From the NCBI GenBank assembly GCA_964450725.1, contig CAYVGO010000035.1:1-23767 (forward strand): a stretch of DNA of 23,767 nucleotides. Direction: 5' to 3'. Within the stretch, counting starts at the first letter, position 1; every line of letters begins with the position of its first letter. Positions 7,887 through 16,011 of the stretch are shown here, one piece after another. The position numbers and the translations under genes were made by a program. This DNA is from CAYVGO01 sp964450725. GTDB taxonomy: Bacteria; Bacteroidota; Bacteroidia; Bacteroidales; UBA932. The notes under the pieces were generated by a model, which was not told the origin of the DNA, ran no database searches, and was given only the letters and a program-made list of their open reading frames with translations.

Positions 7887-9800
7887 ATGGGAAAAGTAAT
7901 AGGAATAGATTTAGGTACCACAAATTCTTGTGTTGCCGTTATGGAGGGTAACGAACCAATCGTTATTGCCAATAATGAGGGACGTCGTACAACGCCGTCT
8001 ATCGTTGCTTTCGTGGAGGGCGGAGAACGCAAAGTGGGAGACCCTGCGAAACGACAAGCCATCACCAATCCTCATAAAACAGTAGCATCTATCAAGCGTT
8101 TTATGGGTGAAACTTTTGATAGAGTATCCAAAGAAATTGAGAGAGTACCTTATACCGTTGTAAAAGGTGATAATAATACGCCTCGCGTAAAAATAGATGA
8201 CAGACTATATACTCCGCAAGAAATATCAGCGATTACTCTTCAAAAAATGAAAAAAACGGCTGAAGATTATCTGGGACAAACCGTTACGGAAGCCGTTATT
8301 ACCGTGCCTGCTTATTTTAACGACAGCCAACGCCAAGCAACAAAAGAAGCCGGAGAAATTGCCGGTTTAAAAGTATTGCGAATTATCAACGAACCTACAG
8401 CGGCCGCTTTAGCTTACGGATTAGATAAACAACACAAAGACTCTCGCATTGCAGTATATGACTTGGGAGGAGGTACATTCGATATTTCCATATTAGAATT
8501 GGGAGATGGTGTTTTTGAAGTAAAAAGTACCAATGGAGATACGCATTTGGGTGGTGACGATGTTGACCAAGTAATCATAGATTGGTTGGCAGAAGAGTTT
8601 AAGACCGAAAACAGCGGATTGGATTTACGTAAAGATCCTATGGCGCTACAGCGTTTGAAAGAGGCTGCAGAAAAAGCAAAAATAGAACTTAGCAGCAGTA
8701 CCCAAACAGAAATTAACTTGCCTTACATTATGCCGGTAGATGGTATTCCGAAGCACTTGGTAAAAACGTTGAGTCGGGCAAAATTTGAGGCAATGATAGA
8801 TTATTTGGTACAACGAACAATTGAGCCTTGTCGTAAAGCATTAGCAGATGCAAACTTATCTGTCAATCAAATTGACGAAATTTTGTTAGTTGGCGGTTCT
8901 ACGCGTATTCCGGCTGTTGTAGCAGCAGTAGAAAAATTCTTTGGAAAAAGTCCGAGTAAAGGGGTAAATCCAGACGAAGTAGTTGCTGTAGGTGCCGCAA
9001 TTCAAGGTGGAGTATTGACCGGCGAAGTCAAAGATGTACTATTATTAGACGTAACGCCATTGTCATTAGGCATTGAAACCTTAGGAGGTGTAATGACGAA
9101 GTTGATAGAATCTAATACGACCATTCCAACTAAAAAGTCAGAAGTTTTCTCTACCGCCGGAGACAATCAGCCCTCAGTAGAAATTCATATTTTACAGGGC
9201 GAACGTTCTATGGCTCGCGATAATAAGACTATCGGCAGATTTCACTTAGACGGAATACCTCCGGCTCCACGCGGAGTACCTCAAATTGAAGTTACTTTTG
9301 ATATTGATGCTAACGGAATTTTACACGTTTCTGCAAAAGATAAAGGTACAGGTAAAGAGCAAAAAATACGTATTGAAGCCTCTTCCGGATTAAGCGATGC
9401 AGAAATTAAACGTATGAAAGATGAAGCCATGGCAAATGAAGCAACTGACAAAGTGGAACGCGAAAGGATTGATAAAATCAATACCGCTGATGCTCTGATT
9501 TTCCAAACTGAAAAACAATTAAAAGAATTTGGAGATAAATTACCTGCAGATAAGAAAAGTGCCATCGAAACTGCACTTGCAGAATTGAAAACAGCACATC
9601 AATCACAAGATATTGCAGCCATAGAAGTAAAAACAAAAGCATTGCAAGATATTTTTCATGCTGCTTCACAAGACATTTACAATGCTGCAAATCAAGAGCA
9701 GGCCGGACAAGCACAAAATCACACTTCACAATCTGATCAACAATCACAGGGTGGAAAAGATAAAGAAGTTACAGATGTTGATTTCGAAGAGGTCAAGTAA
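7887..9800 (+). CDS. dnaK: Chaperone protein DnaK (Hsp70)
   Basis: 637 aa from the ATG at 7887, which gives MGKVIGIDLGTTNSCVAVMEG, the usual Hsp70 N-terminus. An in-frame extension back to 7839 would run through the promoter region and is rejected. The nucleotide-binding domain covers about 1-385 (IGIDLGTTNS, AVITVPAYFNDSQRQATKEAG, NEPTAAALAYGLD, YDLGGGTFDIS, LVGGSTRIP). The substrate-binding beta domain follows after the DVTPLSLGIETLGG linker, then the alpha lid and an acidic, Gln-rich tail ending in DVDFEEVK. It refolds and protects proteins in an ATP cycle with DnaJ and GrpE, neither of which is encoded here. Monocistronic, with a strong terminator. Confidence 0.98.
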   Translation: MGKVIGIDLGTTNSCVAVMEGNEPIVIANNEGRRTTPSIVAFVEGGERKVGDPAKRQAITNPHKTVASIKRFMGETFDRVSKEIERVPYTVVKGDNNTPRVKIDDRLYTPQEISAITLQKMKKTAEDYLGQTVTEAVITVPAYFNDSQRQATKEAGEIAGLKVLRIINEPTAAALAYGLDKQHKDSRIAVYDLGGGTFDISILELGDGVFEVKSTNGDTHLGGDDVDQVIIDWLAEEFKTENSGLDLRKDPMALQRLKEAAEKAKIELSSSTQTEINLPYIMPVDGIPKHLVKTLSRAKFEAMIDYLVQRTIEPCRKALADANLSVNQIDEILLVGGSTRIPAVVAAVEKFFGKSPSKGVNPDEVVAVGAAIQGGVLTGEVKDVLLLDVTPLSLGIETLGGVMTKLIESNTTIPTKKSEVFSTAGDNQPSVEIHILQGERSMARDNKTIGRFHLDGIPPAPRGVPQIEVTFDIDANGILHVSAKDKGTGKEQKIRIEASSGLSDAEIKRMKDEAMANEATDKVERERIDKINTADALIFQTEKQLKEFGDKLPADKKSAIETALAELKTAHQSQDIAAIEVKTKALQDIFHAASQDIYNAANQEQAGQAQNHTSQSDQQSQGGKDKEVTDVDFEEVK

Positions 9801-9823
9801 CCACTTATAGCAAGTTCTAATCG

Positions 9824-9857
9824 AAAATGCGGAAAATCAAAAGTTTTCCGCATTTTT
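9824..9857 (+). terminator. Bidirectional terminator between dnaK and trpD
   Basis: A 13-bp perfect stem AAAATGCGGAAAA/TTTTCCGCATTTT (9824-9836 with 9844-9856) with a 7-nt loop, with A-run and T-run flanks. It can stop dnaK transcripts and, on the other strand, the trp operon, whose last stop is at 9922. Confidence 0.85.
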
Positions 9858-9921
9858 AGTTGTATTCATTTCTTTTCATCAGTCAGTTTAAAAAGGAATT
9901 GACAGATATCAAACAACCAAC

Positions 9922-10917
9922 TCAACTATTGATTTCAATGAATTTCCTAAATATTTTCATTGCTTTACCACTCTCAAGAGCATAACGTACTTCGTCTAAG
10001 CACTCTTGTACAGATTTTTGCGGAGTGATAACCTTAACCGCAAAAGCGGCATTTGCTAAAACAACATTCCTCTGCGCTTCCGTTGCCTTGTTATTAAGGA
10101 CATTACCAAAAATTTCAGCCGCTTGTTCAATCGTGCTTCCACCATATAAATCGATTTCATTACATGTTGAAAATCCTAAGTCTGCAGGAGAGTATATTTT
10201 TTCACCAGTCAAAGTGTTCACTTTAAAGTCATTGGTCAGAGAAATTTCATCATATCCATCCAGAGAATGTATTACAGCAAATTGCATATTACTTTGTTGT
10301 AACATGTAATAGTAAAGTCTCTGCATCGCCAAATTATAAACACCCAAAAGTTGATAAGGAGGATGTGCCGGATTTACCAAGGGACCAAGTATATTAAAAA
10401 AACTTCTGACGCCAAGATTTTTACGTACTCCCCCCACTGCTTTCATAGCAGAATTAAATAGCGGAGCATGAAGATAAGCCATATTGCAAGCATCTAAGGA
10501 ATGTAGAAGTAAATCATTATCGGCATTAAACTTTACTCCGAACTTTTCCATAACATTACTTGCTCCACTAACAGAAGAAACACCATAATTTCCATGCTTA
10601 ACAACGGGGTATCCGGCAGCAGCAACCACAAAACAAGCACATGTACTAACATTGAAAGTATCTTTACCATCTCCGCCTGTACCTACAATGTCTATAGGTT
10701 TATATTGATGAAGTTTTACGGGAACACATAATTCCAATAATGCCAATCTGAATCCCTGTAACTCTTCAATAGCAATATGGCGCATTAAAAAGACTGTAAT
10801 CAAACTTGCAACCTGCGTATCATTATATTTACCTTGAGCAATATTATGTAACAACATTCGTGATTCATCTGTCGTAAGATTTTGGTAATTAAAGAGTTTA
10901 TTGAGAATTAATTTCAT
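9922..10917 (-). CDS. trpD: Anthranilate phosphoribosyltransferase
   Basis: 331 aa. It transfers phosphoribose from PRPP to anthranilate, the second committed step of tryptophan synthesis. The PRPP-binding glycine-rich loop GTGGDGKDTFNVST lies at about 79-92; HGNYGVSSVSGASNVMEKFG and VGGVRKNLGVRSFFNILGPLVNP are further family motifs. It is the last gene of the trp unit here, converging on dnaK. A 286-bp gap with a repeat separates it from trpG, so expression may depend on read-through of that repeat. Confidence 0.95.
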   Translation of the reverse strand: MKLILNKLFNYQNLTTDESRMLLHNIAQGKYNDTQVASLITVFLMRHIAIEELQGFRLALLELCVPVKLHQYKPIDIVGTGGDGKDTFNVSTCACFVVAAAGYPVVKHGNYGVSSVSGASNVMEKFGVKFNADNDLLLHSLDACNMAYLHAPLFNSAMKAVGGVRKNLGVRSFFNILGPLVNPAHPPYQLLGVYNLAMQRLYYYMLQQSNMQFAVIHSLDGYDEISLTNDFKVNTLTGEKIYSPADLGFSTCNEIDLYGGSTIEQAAEIFGNVLNNKATEAQRNVVLANAAFAVKVITPQKSVQECLDEVRYALESGKAMKIFRKFIEINS

Positions 10918-11052
10918 GATTATAATAATTATAGATTTAATATTGTTATCGGCTGATTTTAGATAGTCTTGCTATTCCTTCAGACGATATTTTCACAGAA
11001 AGTCACGACAAGCAACATCTCTATTACGAGCATTTTTCAATTGTTAGGGCAT

Positions 11053-11166
11053 GAGGTAAATTTCTGTCCGGTTCCGAGTAAATTTTCGACCGGTTCCGCA
11101 TAAACTTCCGACCGGTTCCGCATAAACTTCCGACCGGACAGAAATTTACTCGGAACCGGTCGAAAG
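11053..11166. repeat. 22-bp tandem repeat ending in an inverted copy, between trpG and trpD
   Basis: Units end in GACCGG or a variant: 11053-11071 (diverged), 11072-11093, 11094-11115 and 11116-11137. The last two are identical 22-mers beginning TTCCGCATAAAC. From 11138 to 11166 the pattern runs in inverse orientation: TAAATTTCTGTCCGG at 11057-11071 has a perfect 15-bp reverse complement at 11134-11148. The RNA could fold into a long hairpin inside the operon. No coding potential. Confidence 0.85.
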
Positions 11167-11203
11167 TTCAGCGCCTTCCGTTAGCTGGTTTTATTGTCGG
11201 TAT

Positions 11204-11776
11204 TTATGTATTTTTCAACCAGTTTTCAATCATTTTTTCTCCTTGCGGAGTAAGTACAGATTCGGGGTGAAACTGCACTCCTCTAAGGTCATAGTATTTG
11301 TGACGCAGTGCCATAATGTGTCCCCGACTGTCTATTGCCGTAATTTCTAAGTCTTCCGGGAAATTTTCTTTTGAGACTACCCAAGAGTGGTAACGCCCGG
11401 CCTGTAAAGTTTTACTTAATCCGTCAAAGAGAAAGTCTTCCTTCGTAATGGTTATTTGACTTTCGATACCGTGATAGACTGTGGTCAAATTGGTTAACTT
11501 AGCTCCAAAAGATTCTCCAATTGCCTGCTGTCCGAGACAAATGCCGAGTATGCTTTTTGTTTGGGCATAGGTTTTAATCAGTGGGAGCAGTATTCCGGCT
11601 TCAGAGGGTATGCCCGGACCCGGAGAAAGAATAATCTTATGGTATGGAGCGACCTCTCTAAGTGTAATTTTATCGTTTCTGATAACGTCAGCGTCAAAAC
11701 CCAATGCTCTTACAATGTGTACAATATTGTAAGTAAAAGAGTCATAATTATCAAAAATCAAAATTGGTTTCATCAT
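11204..11776 (-). CDS. trpG: Anthranilate synthase glutamine amidotransferase subunit
   Basis: 190 aa, a single-domain class I glutamine amidotransferase (not fused to TrpD). It supplies ammonia from glutamine to TrpE. Visible: FDNYDSFTYN near the N-terminus, ILSPGPGIPSEAG, the nucleophile motif GICLGQQAIGESFG (Cys80), and VQFHPESVLTPQG carrying the catalytic His and Glu. Two adjacent ATG codons (11776 and 11773) are possible starts. The related PabA subunit shares these motifs; the position between trpE and trpD decides for TrpG, though it may serve both. Confidence 0.93.
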   Translation of the reverse strand: MMKPILIFDNYDSFTYNIVHIVRALGFDADVIRNDKITLREVAPYHKIILSPGPGIPSEAGILLPLIKTYAQTKSILGICLGQQAIGESFGAKLTNLTTVYHGIESQITITKEDFLFDGLSKTLQAGRYHSWVVSKENFPEDLEITAIDSRGHIMALRHKYYDLRGVQFHPESVLTPQGEKMIENWLKNT

Positions 11777-11878
11777 AAATCTATATAAAGTTTTTAATAT
11801 CTACTGGTATTTCATCCGCAATTCAAGGAATTTCTACATGTTAGCAGGCTTTTAGTGCCTTCTGTCTCGGGGTCTTCT

Positions 11879-13243
11879 TTACTCTTTTATCCTTATTGCT
11901 TTTGAGAGTGCTCCAAGTTTTTTATTTACCTCTTCGAGTTCTCTTTCTGGATTACTCAGTGCAACCACTCCTGCTCCCGCCTGAAATTCTAATTGCCCGT
12001 TTCGGGAAACAAAAGTTCTTATGGTGATTGCCTGATTGATATCTCCGTTAAAGCCGATATATCCGATAGCCCCTCCGTAAATTCCACGATTGTGAGACTC
12101 AATTTCATTAATCAACTCCATGGCTCTGACTTTTGGAGCACCACTGAGGGTTCCGGCCGGAAAAGTTTCCAAGTAAGCCTTTATGGGACTGACTCCCTCT
12201 CTTAATTTTCCTGACACCCGTGAAACCAAATGAATAACATGACTGTAATATTGAATTTGTTTATAAAATTTTACCTTTACACCATCTGCATTTCGACTTA
12301 CATCGTTACGGGCTAAATCAACGAGCATTACATGTTCTGCATTTTCTTTAGGGTCAATCAAGAGCATTTCGGCACGTCGAGAGTCTTCTGCGTCATCTCC
12401 TGTTCTAAAAGTTGTTCCGGCAATAGGATCAATGGTAATCATTCTATTCTCTATCTTACAATGCGTTTCAGGAGAAGAACCAAAAATTCGGAAACCTCCG
12501 AAATCAAAATAAAACAGATATGGCGAAGGATTAATACGTCGCAAAGCCCGATAAACCTCAAAATCGTCCCCCGTAAATTTTTGGATAAAGCGCCGACTTA
12601 GCACTATTTGAAACACATCACCCCTTAAGCAATGTTGAATACCAGTCCTGACCATGTTACAATATTGCTCATTGTCAATCGGGGAGGTTATATCCCCTAA
12701 AGCCATAAAATTGTAAGCGGCATAGTTTCTATTGTTTATCACAGCCATCATTTCATCTGTATTTGGTGTCTCACCTTCGGCAACAATTTCTTTCAGTATC
12801 AAAGAGTGTCGGAAGTGGTCAAAAATCAGCGTATAACGATATAGAATATAAAGTACATCGGGTGCATCATTATTTTCGGGATGATATTGGCAGACGGGAA
12901 TATTTTCAAGATATTTGACGGAGTCATAAGATGTATAACCAAAAAGTCCGTACTCACCGTCAATGTTAAATTTTGTCATAAAACCGTCTAATGCTTCGGC
13001 AACTGACAGTACGTCTTTTTTTTCGACACTCCCGTCCGGCCATTTAGTCGTTGTTATGCCATTATTGATAGCAATGCTTGCTATCGGAGCCATGGCAATA
13101 AAAGAGCGGCTGTTATTGAATGAATGATAATCTGAACTTTCTAAAAGGGCTGATTGAGGATATAAATCCCTTACTTTAAGATATATACTGATAGGTGTAT
13201 ATGTATCTCCGGCAAATTCTTTGGTATATACTTTGTAATTCAT
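11879..13243 (-). CDS. trpE: Anthranilate synthase component I
   Basis: 454 aa. Converts chorismate to anthranilate with TrpG. The N-terminal tryptophan-binding motif LLESS lies at residues 33-37, so feedback inhibition by tryptophan is predicted. The chorismate-binding domain includes DVFQIVLSRRF, INPSPYLFYFDF, GSSPETH, DPIAGTTFRTGDD, DPKENAEHVMLVDLARNDVSRN, FPAGTLSGAPKVRAMELI and GIYGGAIGYIGFNG. The shorter length compared with enteric TrpE fits Bacteroidetes members. About 120 bp separate it from trpB and about 100 bp from trpG. Confidence 0.95.
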   Translation of the reverse strand: MNYKVYTKEFAGDTYTPISIYLKVRDLYPQSALLESSDYHSFNNSRSFIAMAPIASIAINNGITTTKWPDGSVEKKDVLSVAEALDGFMTKFNIDGEYGLFGYTSYDSVKYLENIPVCQYHPENNDAPDVLYILYRYTLIFDHFRHSLILKEIVAEGETPNTDEMMAVINNRNYAAYNFMALGDITSPIDNEQYCNMVRTGIQHCLRGDVFQIVLSRRFIQKFTGDDFEVYRALRRINPSPYLFYFDFGGFRIFGSSPETHCKIENRMITIDPIAGTTFRTGDDAEDSRRAEMLLIDPKENAEHVMLVDLARNDVSRNADGVKVKFYKQIQYYSHVIHLVSRVSGKLREGVSPIKAYLETFPAGTLSGAPKVRAMELINEIESHNRGIYGGAIGYIGFNGDINQAITIRTFVSRNGQLEFQAGAGVVALSNPERELEEVNKKLGALSKAIRIKE

Positions 13244-13364
13244 AAATTATAGAGAATAAGAGCATTTCAATATTCATTGATCGTTATATTGCAGATGTAA
13301 TGAGGTGTTTTTCCTCATAGCAACCGACTTTGAAGAAATAGATTTTATTGTCGATTGAAATCTG

Positions 13365-14546
13365 TCATTCTTTTCTTGACAAATAAGTTTCCATATCTTT
13401 ATCTCCTCTGCCGGAAACAGTTAACACAACAATCTCCTCAGGATGAAAGATAGTTTTTGACAACGCTCCCAAGGCATGAGCACTCTCTAAAGCTGGGATA
13501 ATTCCTTCTAAACGTGTTAACTCAAAAGCCGCATCTAAAGCCTCCTTATCAGTAATCGGTACGACTTCTGTTCTTCCTATAGATGCTAAGTGAGCATGTA
13601 AAGGTCCTATCCCCGGATAGTCCAGTCCTGCTGAAATTGAATAAGGTTCAACAATTTGTCCATTCTGATCTTGCATCAAAAGAGTCTTGGCTCCGTGTAT
13701 AATCCCAACACTTCCAAGCGTAATTGTAGCAGCACTTTCCCCTGAATTTATGCCCAATCCTGCGGCTTCTGCCAATATTATTTTTACGCGGTCGTCATTG
13801 AGATAATGAAAAATCGTTCCGGCGGCATTACTTCCTCCTCCGACACAAGCAAACAATCTATCCGGATAATCACGACCTTCTTTTTCCATCAATTGCTCTT
13901 TAATTTCGGCACTGATGACAGACTGTAAACGAGCAACCATATCAGGATATGGGTGAGGTCCAACAGTAGAGCCTATAACATAAAACGTATCCTTTGGGTG
14001 GCTGCACCAATACCTTATGGCATCATTGGTAGCATCTTTGAGAGTCATATTACCCGAAGTTACCGGTATGACGGTAGTTCCCAACATTTCCATCTTTTGC
14101 ACATTAGATTGCTGCCTCTCCACATCGGTCTTACCCATAAATACCATACATTCTAAACCAAATAAAGCACAAACTGTTGCAGTAGCTACTCCATGCTGAC
14201 CGGCTCCCGTTTCAGCAATAATTTTTTTCTTTCCCATACTCTTGGCAATTAGTATTTGGCCGATAGCATTGTTGATTTTATGAGAACCTGTATGGTTTAC
14301 ATCCTCACGTTTAAGGTAAATTTTTACACCATAATGCTGGCTCAACCTTTTTGCATAATACAATGGCGATGGACGACCTACATAATTTTTCAGCAAATCT
14401 CTATACTGTCGCTGAAAGTCATCACTATCCATGATTGAAAGATATTGTCTTTTCAACTCCTCTACCGTAGCGTAAAGAATTTCAGGAATATAGGCTCCGC
14501 CAAATTCTCCGTAATAACCATTTAAATCAATTTCTATTTTTTCCAT
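13365..14546 (-). CDS. trpB: Tryptophan synthase beta chain
   Basis: 393 aa. Condenses indole with serine using PLP. The PLP lysine is in HTGSHKINNAIGQ (Lys90); GGGSNAAGTIF binds the cofactor phosphate; GEFGGAYIPEIL near the N-terminus and LESAHALG near the C-terminus are typical of the TrpB1 type that pairs with TrpA. It is the first structural gene of the operon, directly after the attenuator. The alpha partner trpA is not in this window. Confidence 0.97.
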   Translation of the reverse strand: MEKIEIDLNGYYGEFGGAYIPEILYATVEELKRQYLSIMDSDDFQRQYRDLLKNYVGRPSPLYYAKRLSQHYGVKIYLKREDVNHTGSHKINNAIGQILIAKSMGKKKIIAETGAGQHGVATATVCALFGLECMVFMGKTDVERQQSNVQKMEMLGTTVIPVTSGNMTLKDATNDAIRYWCSHPKDTFYVIGSTVGPHPYPDMVARLQSVISAEIKEQLMEKEGRDYPDRLFACVGGGSNAAGTIFHYLNDDRVKIILAEAAGLGINSGESAATITLGSVGIIHGAKTLLMQDQNGQIVEPYSISAGLDYPGIGPLHAHLASIGRTEVVPITDKEALDAAFELTRLEGIIPALESAHALGALSKTIFHPEEIVVLTVSGRGDKDMETYLSRKE

Positions 14547-14555
14547 ATTTTTAAA

Positions 14556-14586
14556 TTAAAAAAGCCTACCGCAAGTGCGACAGGCT
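14556..14586 (-). terminator. trp attenuator terminator
   Basis: On the minus strand AGCCT (14586-14582), a mismatch pair, GCG/CGC around a 4-nt loop, then AGGCT (14567-14563), followed by a run of T (14562-14558). It lies between the leader peptide stop and trpB, 10 nt before the trpB ATG. Confidence 0.8.
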
Positions 14587-14629
14587 CAATATTAATAATA
14601 TATTTTAAGTACAAATACGGCTGTTCAAC

Positions 14630-14683
14630 TTACGGCTTTTTGGGCTGTAAATTCCACCACCAATATTGACTTAGAGTAACCAT
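14630..14683 (-). CDS. trpL: trp operon leader peptide (MVTLSQYWWWNLQPKKP)
   Basis: A 17-residue open frame with three consecutive Trp codons (14662-14654), starting with ATG at 14683 about 20 nt after the predicted transcription start and ending in TAA at 14630. Followed by the attenuator hairpin and trpB. Consecutive Trp codons ahead of a terminator are the hallmark of ribosome-mediated attenuation: shortage of charged tRNA-Trp stalls the ribosome and favours read-through. The Lys-Lys-Pro codons (AAAAAGCC, 14641-14634) are perfectly complementary to GGCTTTTT of the terminator 3' arm (14566-14559), a possible antiterminator. TCAATATT (14669-14662) is also complementary to AATATTGA just before the terminator (14593-14586). 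Confidence 0.85.
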   Translation of the reverse strand: MVTLSQYWWWNLQPKKP

Positions 14684-14709
14684 TTTAATTTTTTATCTGA
14701 TTGAGGCAG

Positions 14710-14738
14710 CAAAGGTACAATAATATTTCAAAATCAAA
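14710..14738 (-). promoter_or_regulatory. trp operon promoter
   Basis: On the minus strand TTTG (14738-14735), 17 nt, TACCTTTG (14717-14710). The -7 box is an exact consensus match; the spacer is slightly short. The predicted start is about 14703. Confidence 0.6.
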
Positions 14739-14851
14739 AATAATTCGGACGTTTTTTCTTTTAAACTAAAAATATTTACATCTACCCTTCCCGCTACAAA
14801 TAGTACTATCATCATGATGAGTTTTAATTTTGAGTCCTATGGTTTTCTGAT

Positions 14852-14882
14852 TTTGAGTATCGAAAAAATTATAGTACATTTG
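14852..14882 (+). promoter_or_regulatory. mdh promoter
   Basis: TTTG (14852-14855), 19 nt, TACATTTG (14875-14882): a full Bacteroidetes -33/-7 promoter with ideal spacing. The predicted start is about 14889, giving a leader of about 35 nt. Confidence 0.72.
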
Positions 14883-14923
14883 CGTACATTTCTTGTAAGT
14901 TTTACTTTTTAAATTATATAACT

Positions 14924-15922
14924 ATGAAGTTTTTATCTAATGAAAAATTAGTTATCGTAGGTGCCGGTGGCATGATAGGTTCTAATATGCTACAAACGGC
15001 AGCCATGATGGGTTTAACCTCTAACATTGTTGGTTATGACCCCTTTTTACCCGGTCTTCAAGGCGCTGTAGATGAAATTTGCCACTGTGGCATTGAAGGT
15101 GTAAATTTGAGTTGTACCACAGATGTTAAAGAAGCATTTACGGGTGCAAAATATATCGTAAGTTCCGGGGGAGCACCACGTAAAGACGGTATGACTCGAG
15201 AAGACTTACTGAAAGGTAATGCCGAAATTGCCGCACAATTAGGCAAAGACATTAAACAATATTGCCCTGATGTAAAACATGTGGTCATTATCTTTAATCC
15301 GGCAGACATTACAGGTCTTGTTACATTAATCCATGCCGGTATTTCTCCTTCAAGAATTACAACTTTAGCAGCCCTTGACAGTACTCGATTGCAAATTGCT
15401 TTGGCTCGTGAATTTAAAGTTGAACAAAGTAAAGTCGAAAACTGCCGAACTTACGGAGGACACGGAGAAACTATGGCAGTATTTGCTTCTACGGCTACCG
15501 TAAACGGAAAAAAATTAACTGACTTGATTGGTACCCCGGCGTTGTCAAAAGAACGATGGGAAGAAATTAAAGTAGCCGTAAGTAAAGGCGGTGCTGAAAT
15601 TATTAAATTACGCGGACGTTCTTCATTCCAATCGCCGTCATATTGCTCTATAGCAATGTTACGTGCAGCCATGGGAGGAGAAGCGTTTAAGTTTCCGGCA
15701 GGAACATATGTAAACAACAGCCAGTTTAAGAATATTATGATGGCTATGGAAACTACGATTACTTCATCCGGAGTAAGTTATAAAGATGTTACCGGTACAA
15801 CAGATGAGATGAAGGCTTTAGAAACAAGTTACAACCATCTTTGTAAACTTAGAGATGAGGTTATTGCTATGGGTATCATCCCTGCCGTTGCACAATGGAA
15901 AACATTGAACCCCAATCTTTAG
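14924..15922 (+). CDS. mdh: Malate dehydrogenase
   Basis: 332 aa. Interconverts malate and oxaloacetate with NAD(H) in the cytoplasm. The N-terminal Rossmann motif is VIVGAGGMIGSN (about 11-21). SSGGAPRKDGMTREDLLKGNAEI carries the substrate-binding loop, FNPADITG and DSTRLQIALA follow, and the catalytic His lies in YGGHGETM (about residue 180). The protein matches the Bacteroidetes-type enzyme, a little longer than enteric Mdh. It is a single gene with its own promoter and terminator, convergent with the acyltransferase gene. Confidence 0.95.
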   Translation: MKFLSNEKLVIVGAGGMIGSNMLQTAAMMGLTSNIVGYDPFLPGLQGAVDEICHCGIEGVNLSCTTDVKEAFTGAKYIVSSGGAPRKDGMTREDLLKGNAEIAAQLGKDIKQYCPDVKHVVIIFNPADITGLVTLIHAGISPSRITTLAALDSTRLQIALAREFKVEQSKVENCRTYGGHGETMAVFASTATVNGKKLTDLIGTPALSKERWEEIKVAVSKGGAEIIKLRGRSSFQSPSYCSIAMLRAAMGGEAFKFPAGTYVNNSQFKNIMMAMETTITSSGVSYKDVTGTTDEMKALETSYNHLCKLRDEVIAMGIIPAVAQWKTLNPNL

Positions 15923-15942
15923 TACAAAATTTTCGGAGTAAT

Positions 15943-15980
15943 AAAATCCCCGCTTGCAAGAAGTAAGCGGGGATTTTGTT
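15943..15980 (+). terminator. mdh terminator, probably bidirectional
   Basis: A 13-bp stem AAAATCCCCGCTT/AAGCGGGGATTTT (15943-15955 with 15965-15977), 9-nt loop, followed by GTTTT. The A-run on the left lets it serve the minus-strand acyltransferase gene ending at 16012. Confidence 0.85.
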
Positions 15981-16011
15981 TTAATCAAACTTGAGAGAAG
16001 GTCTCAAAAGA

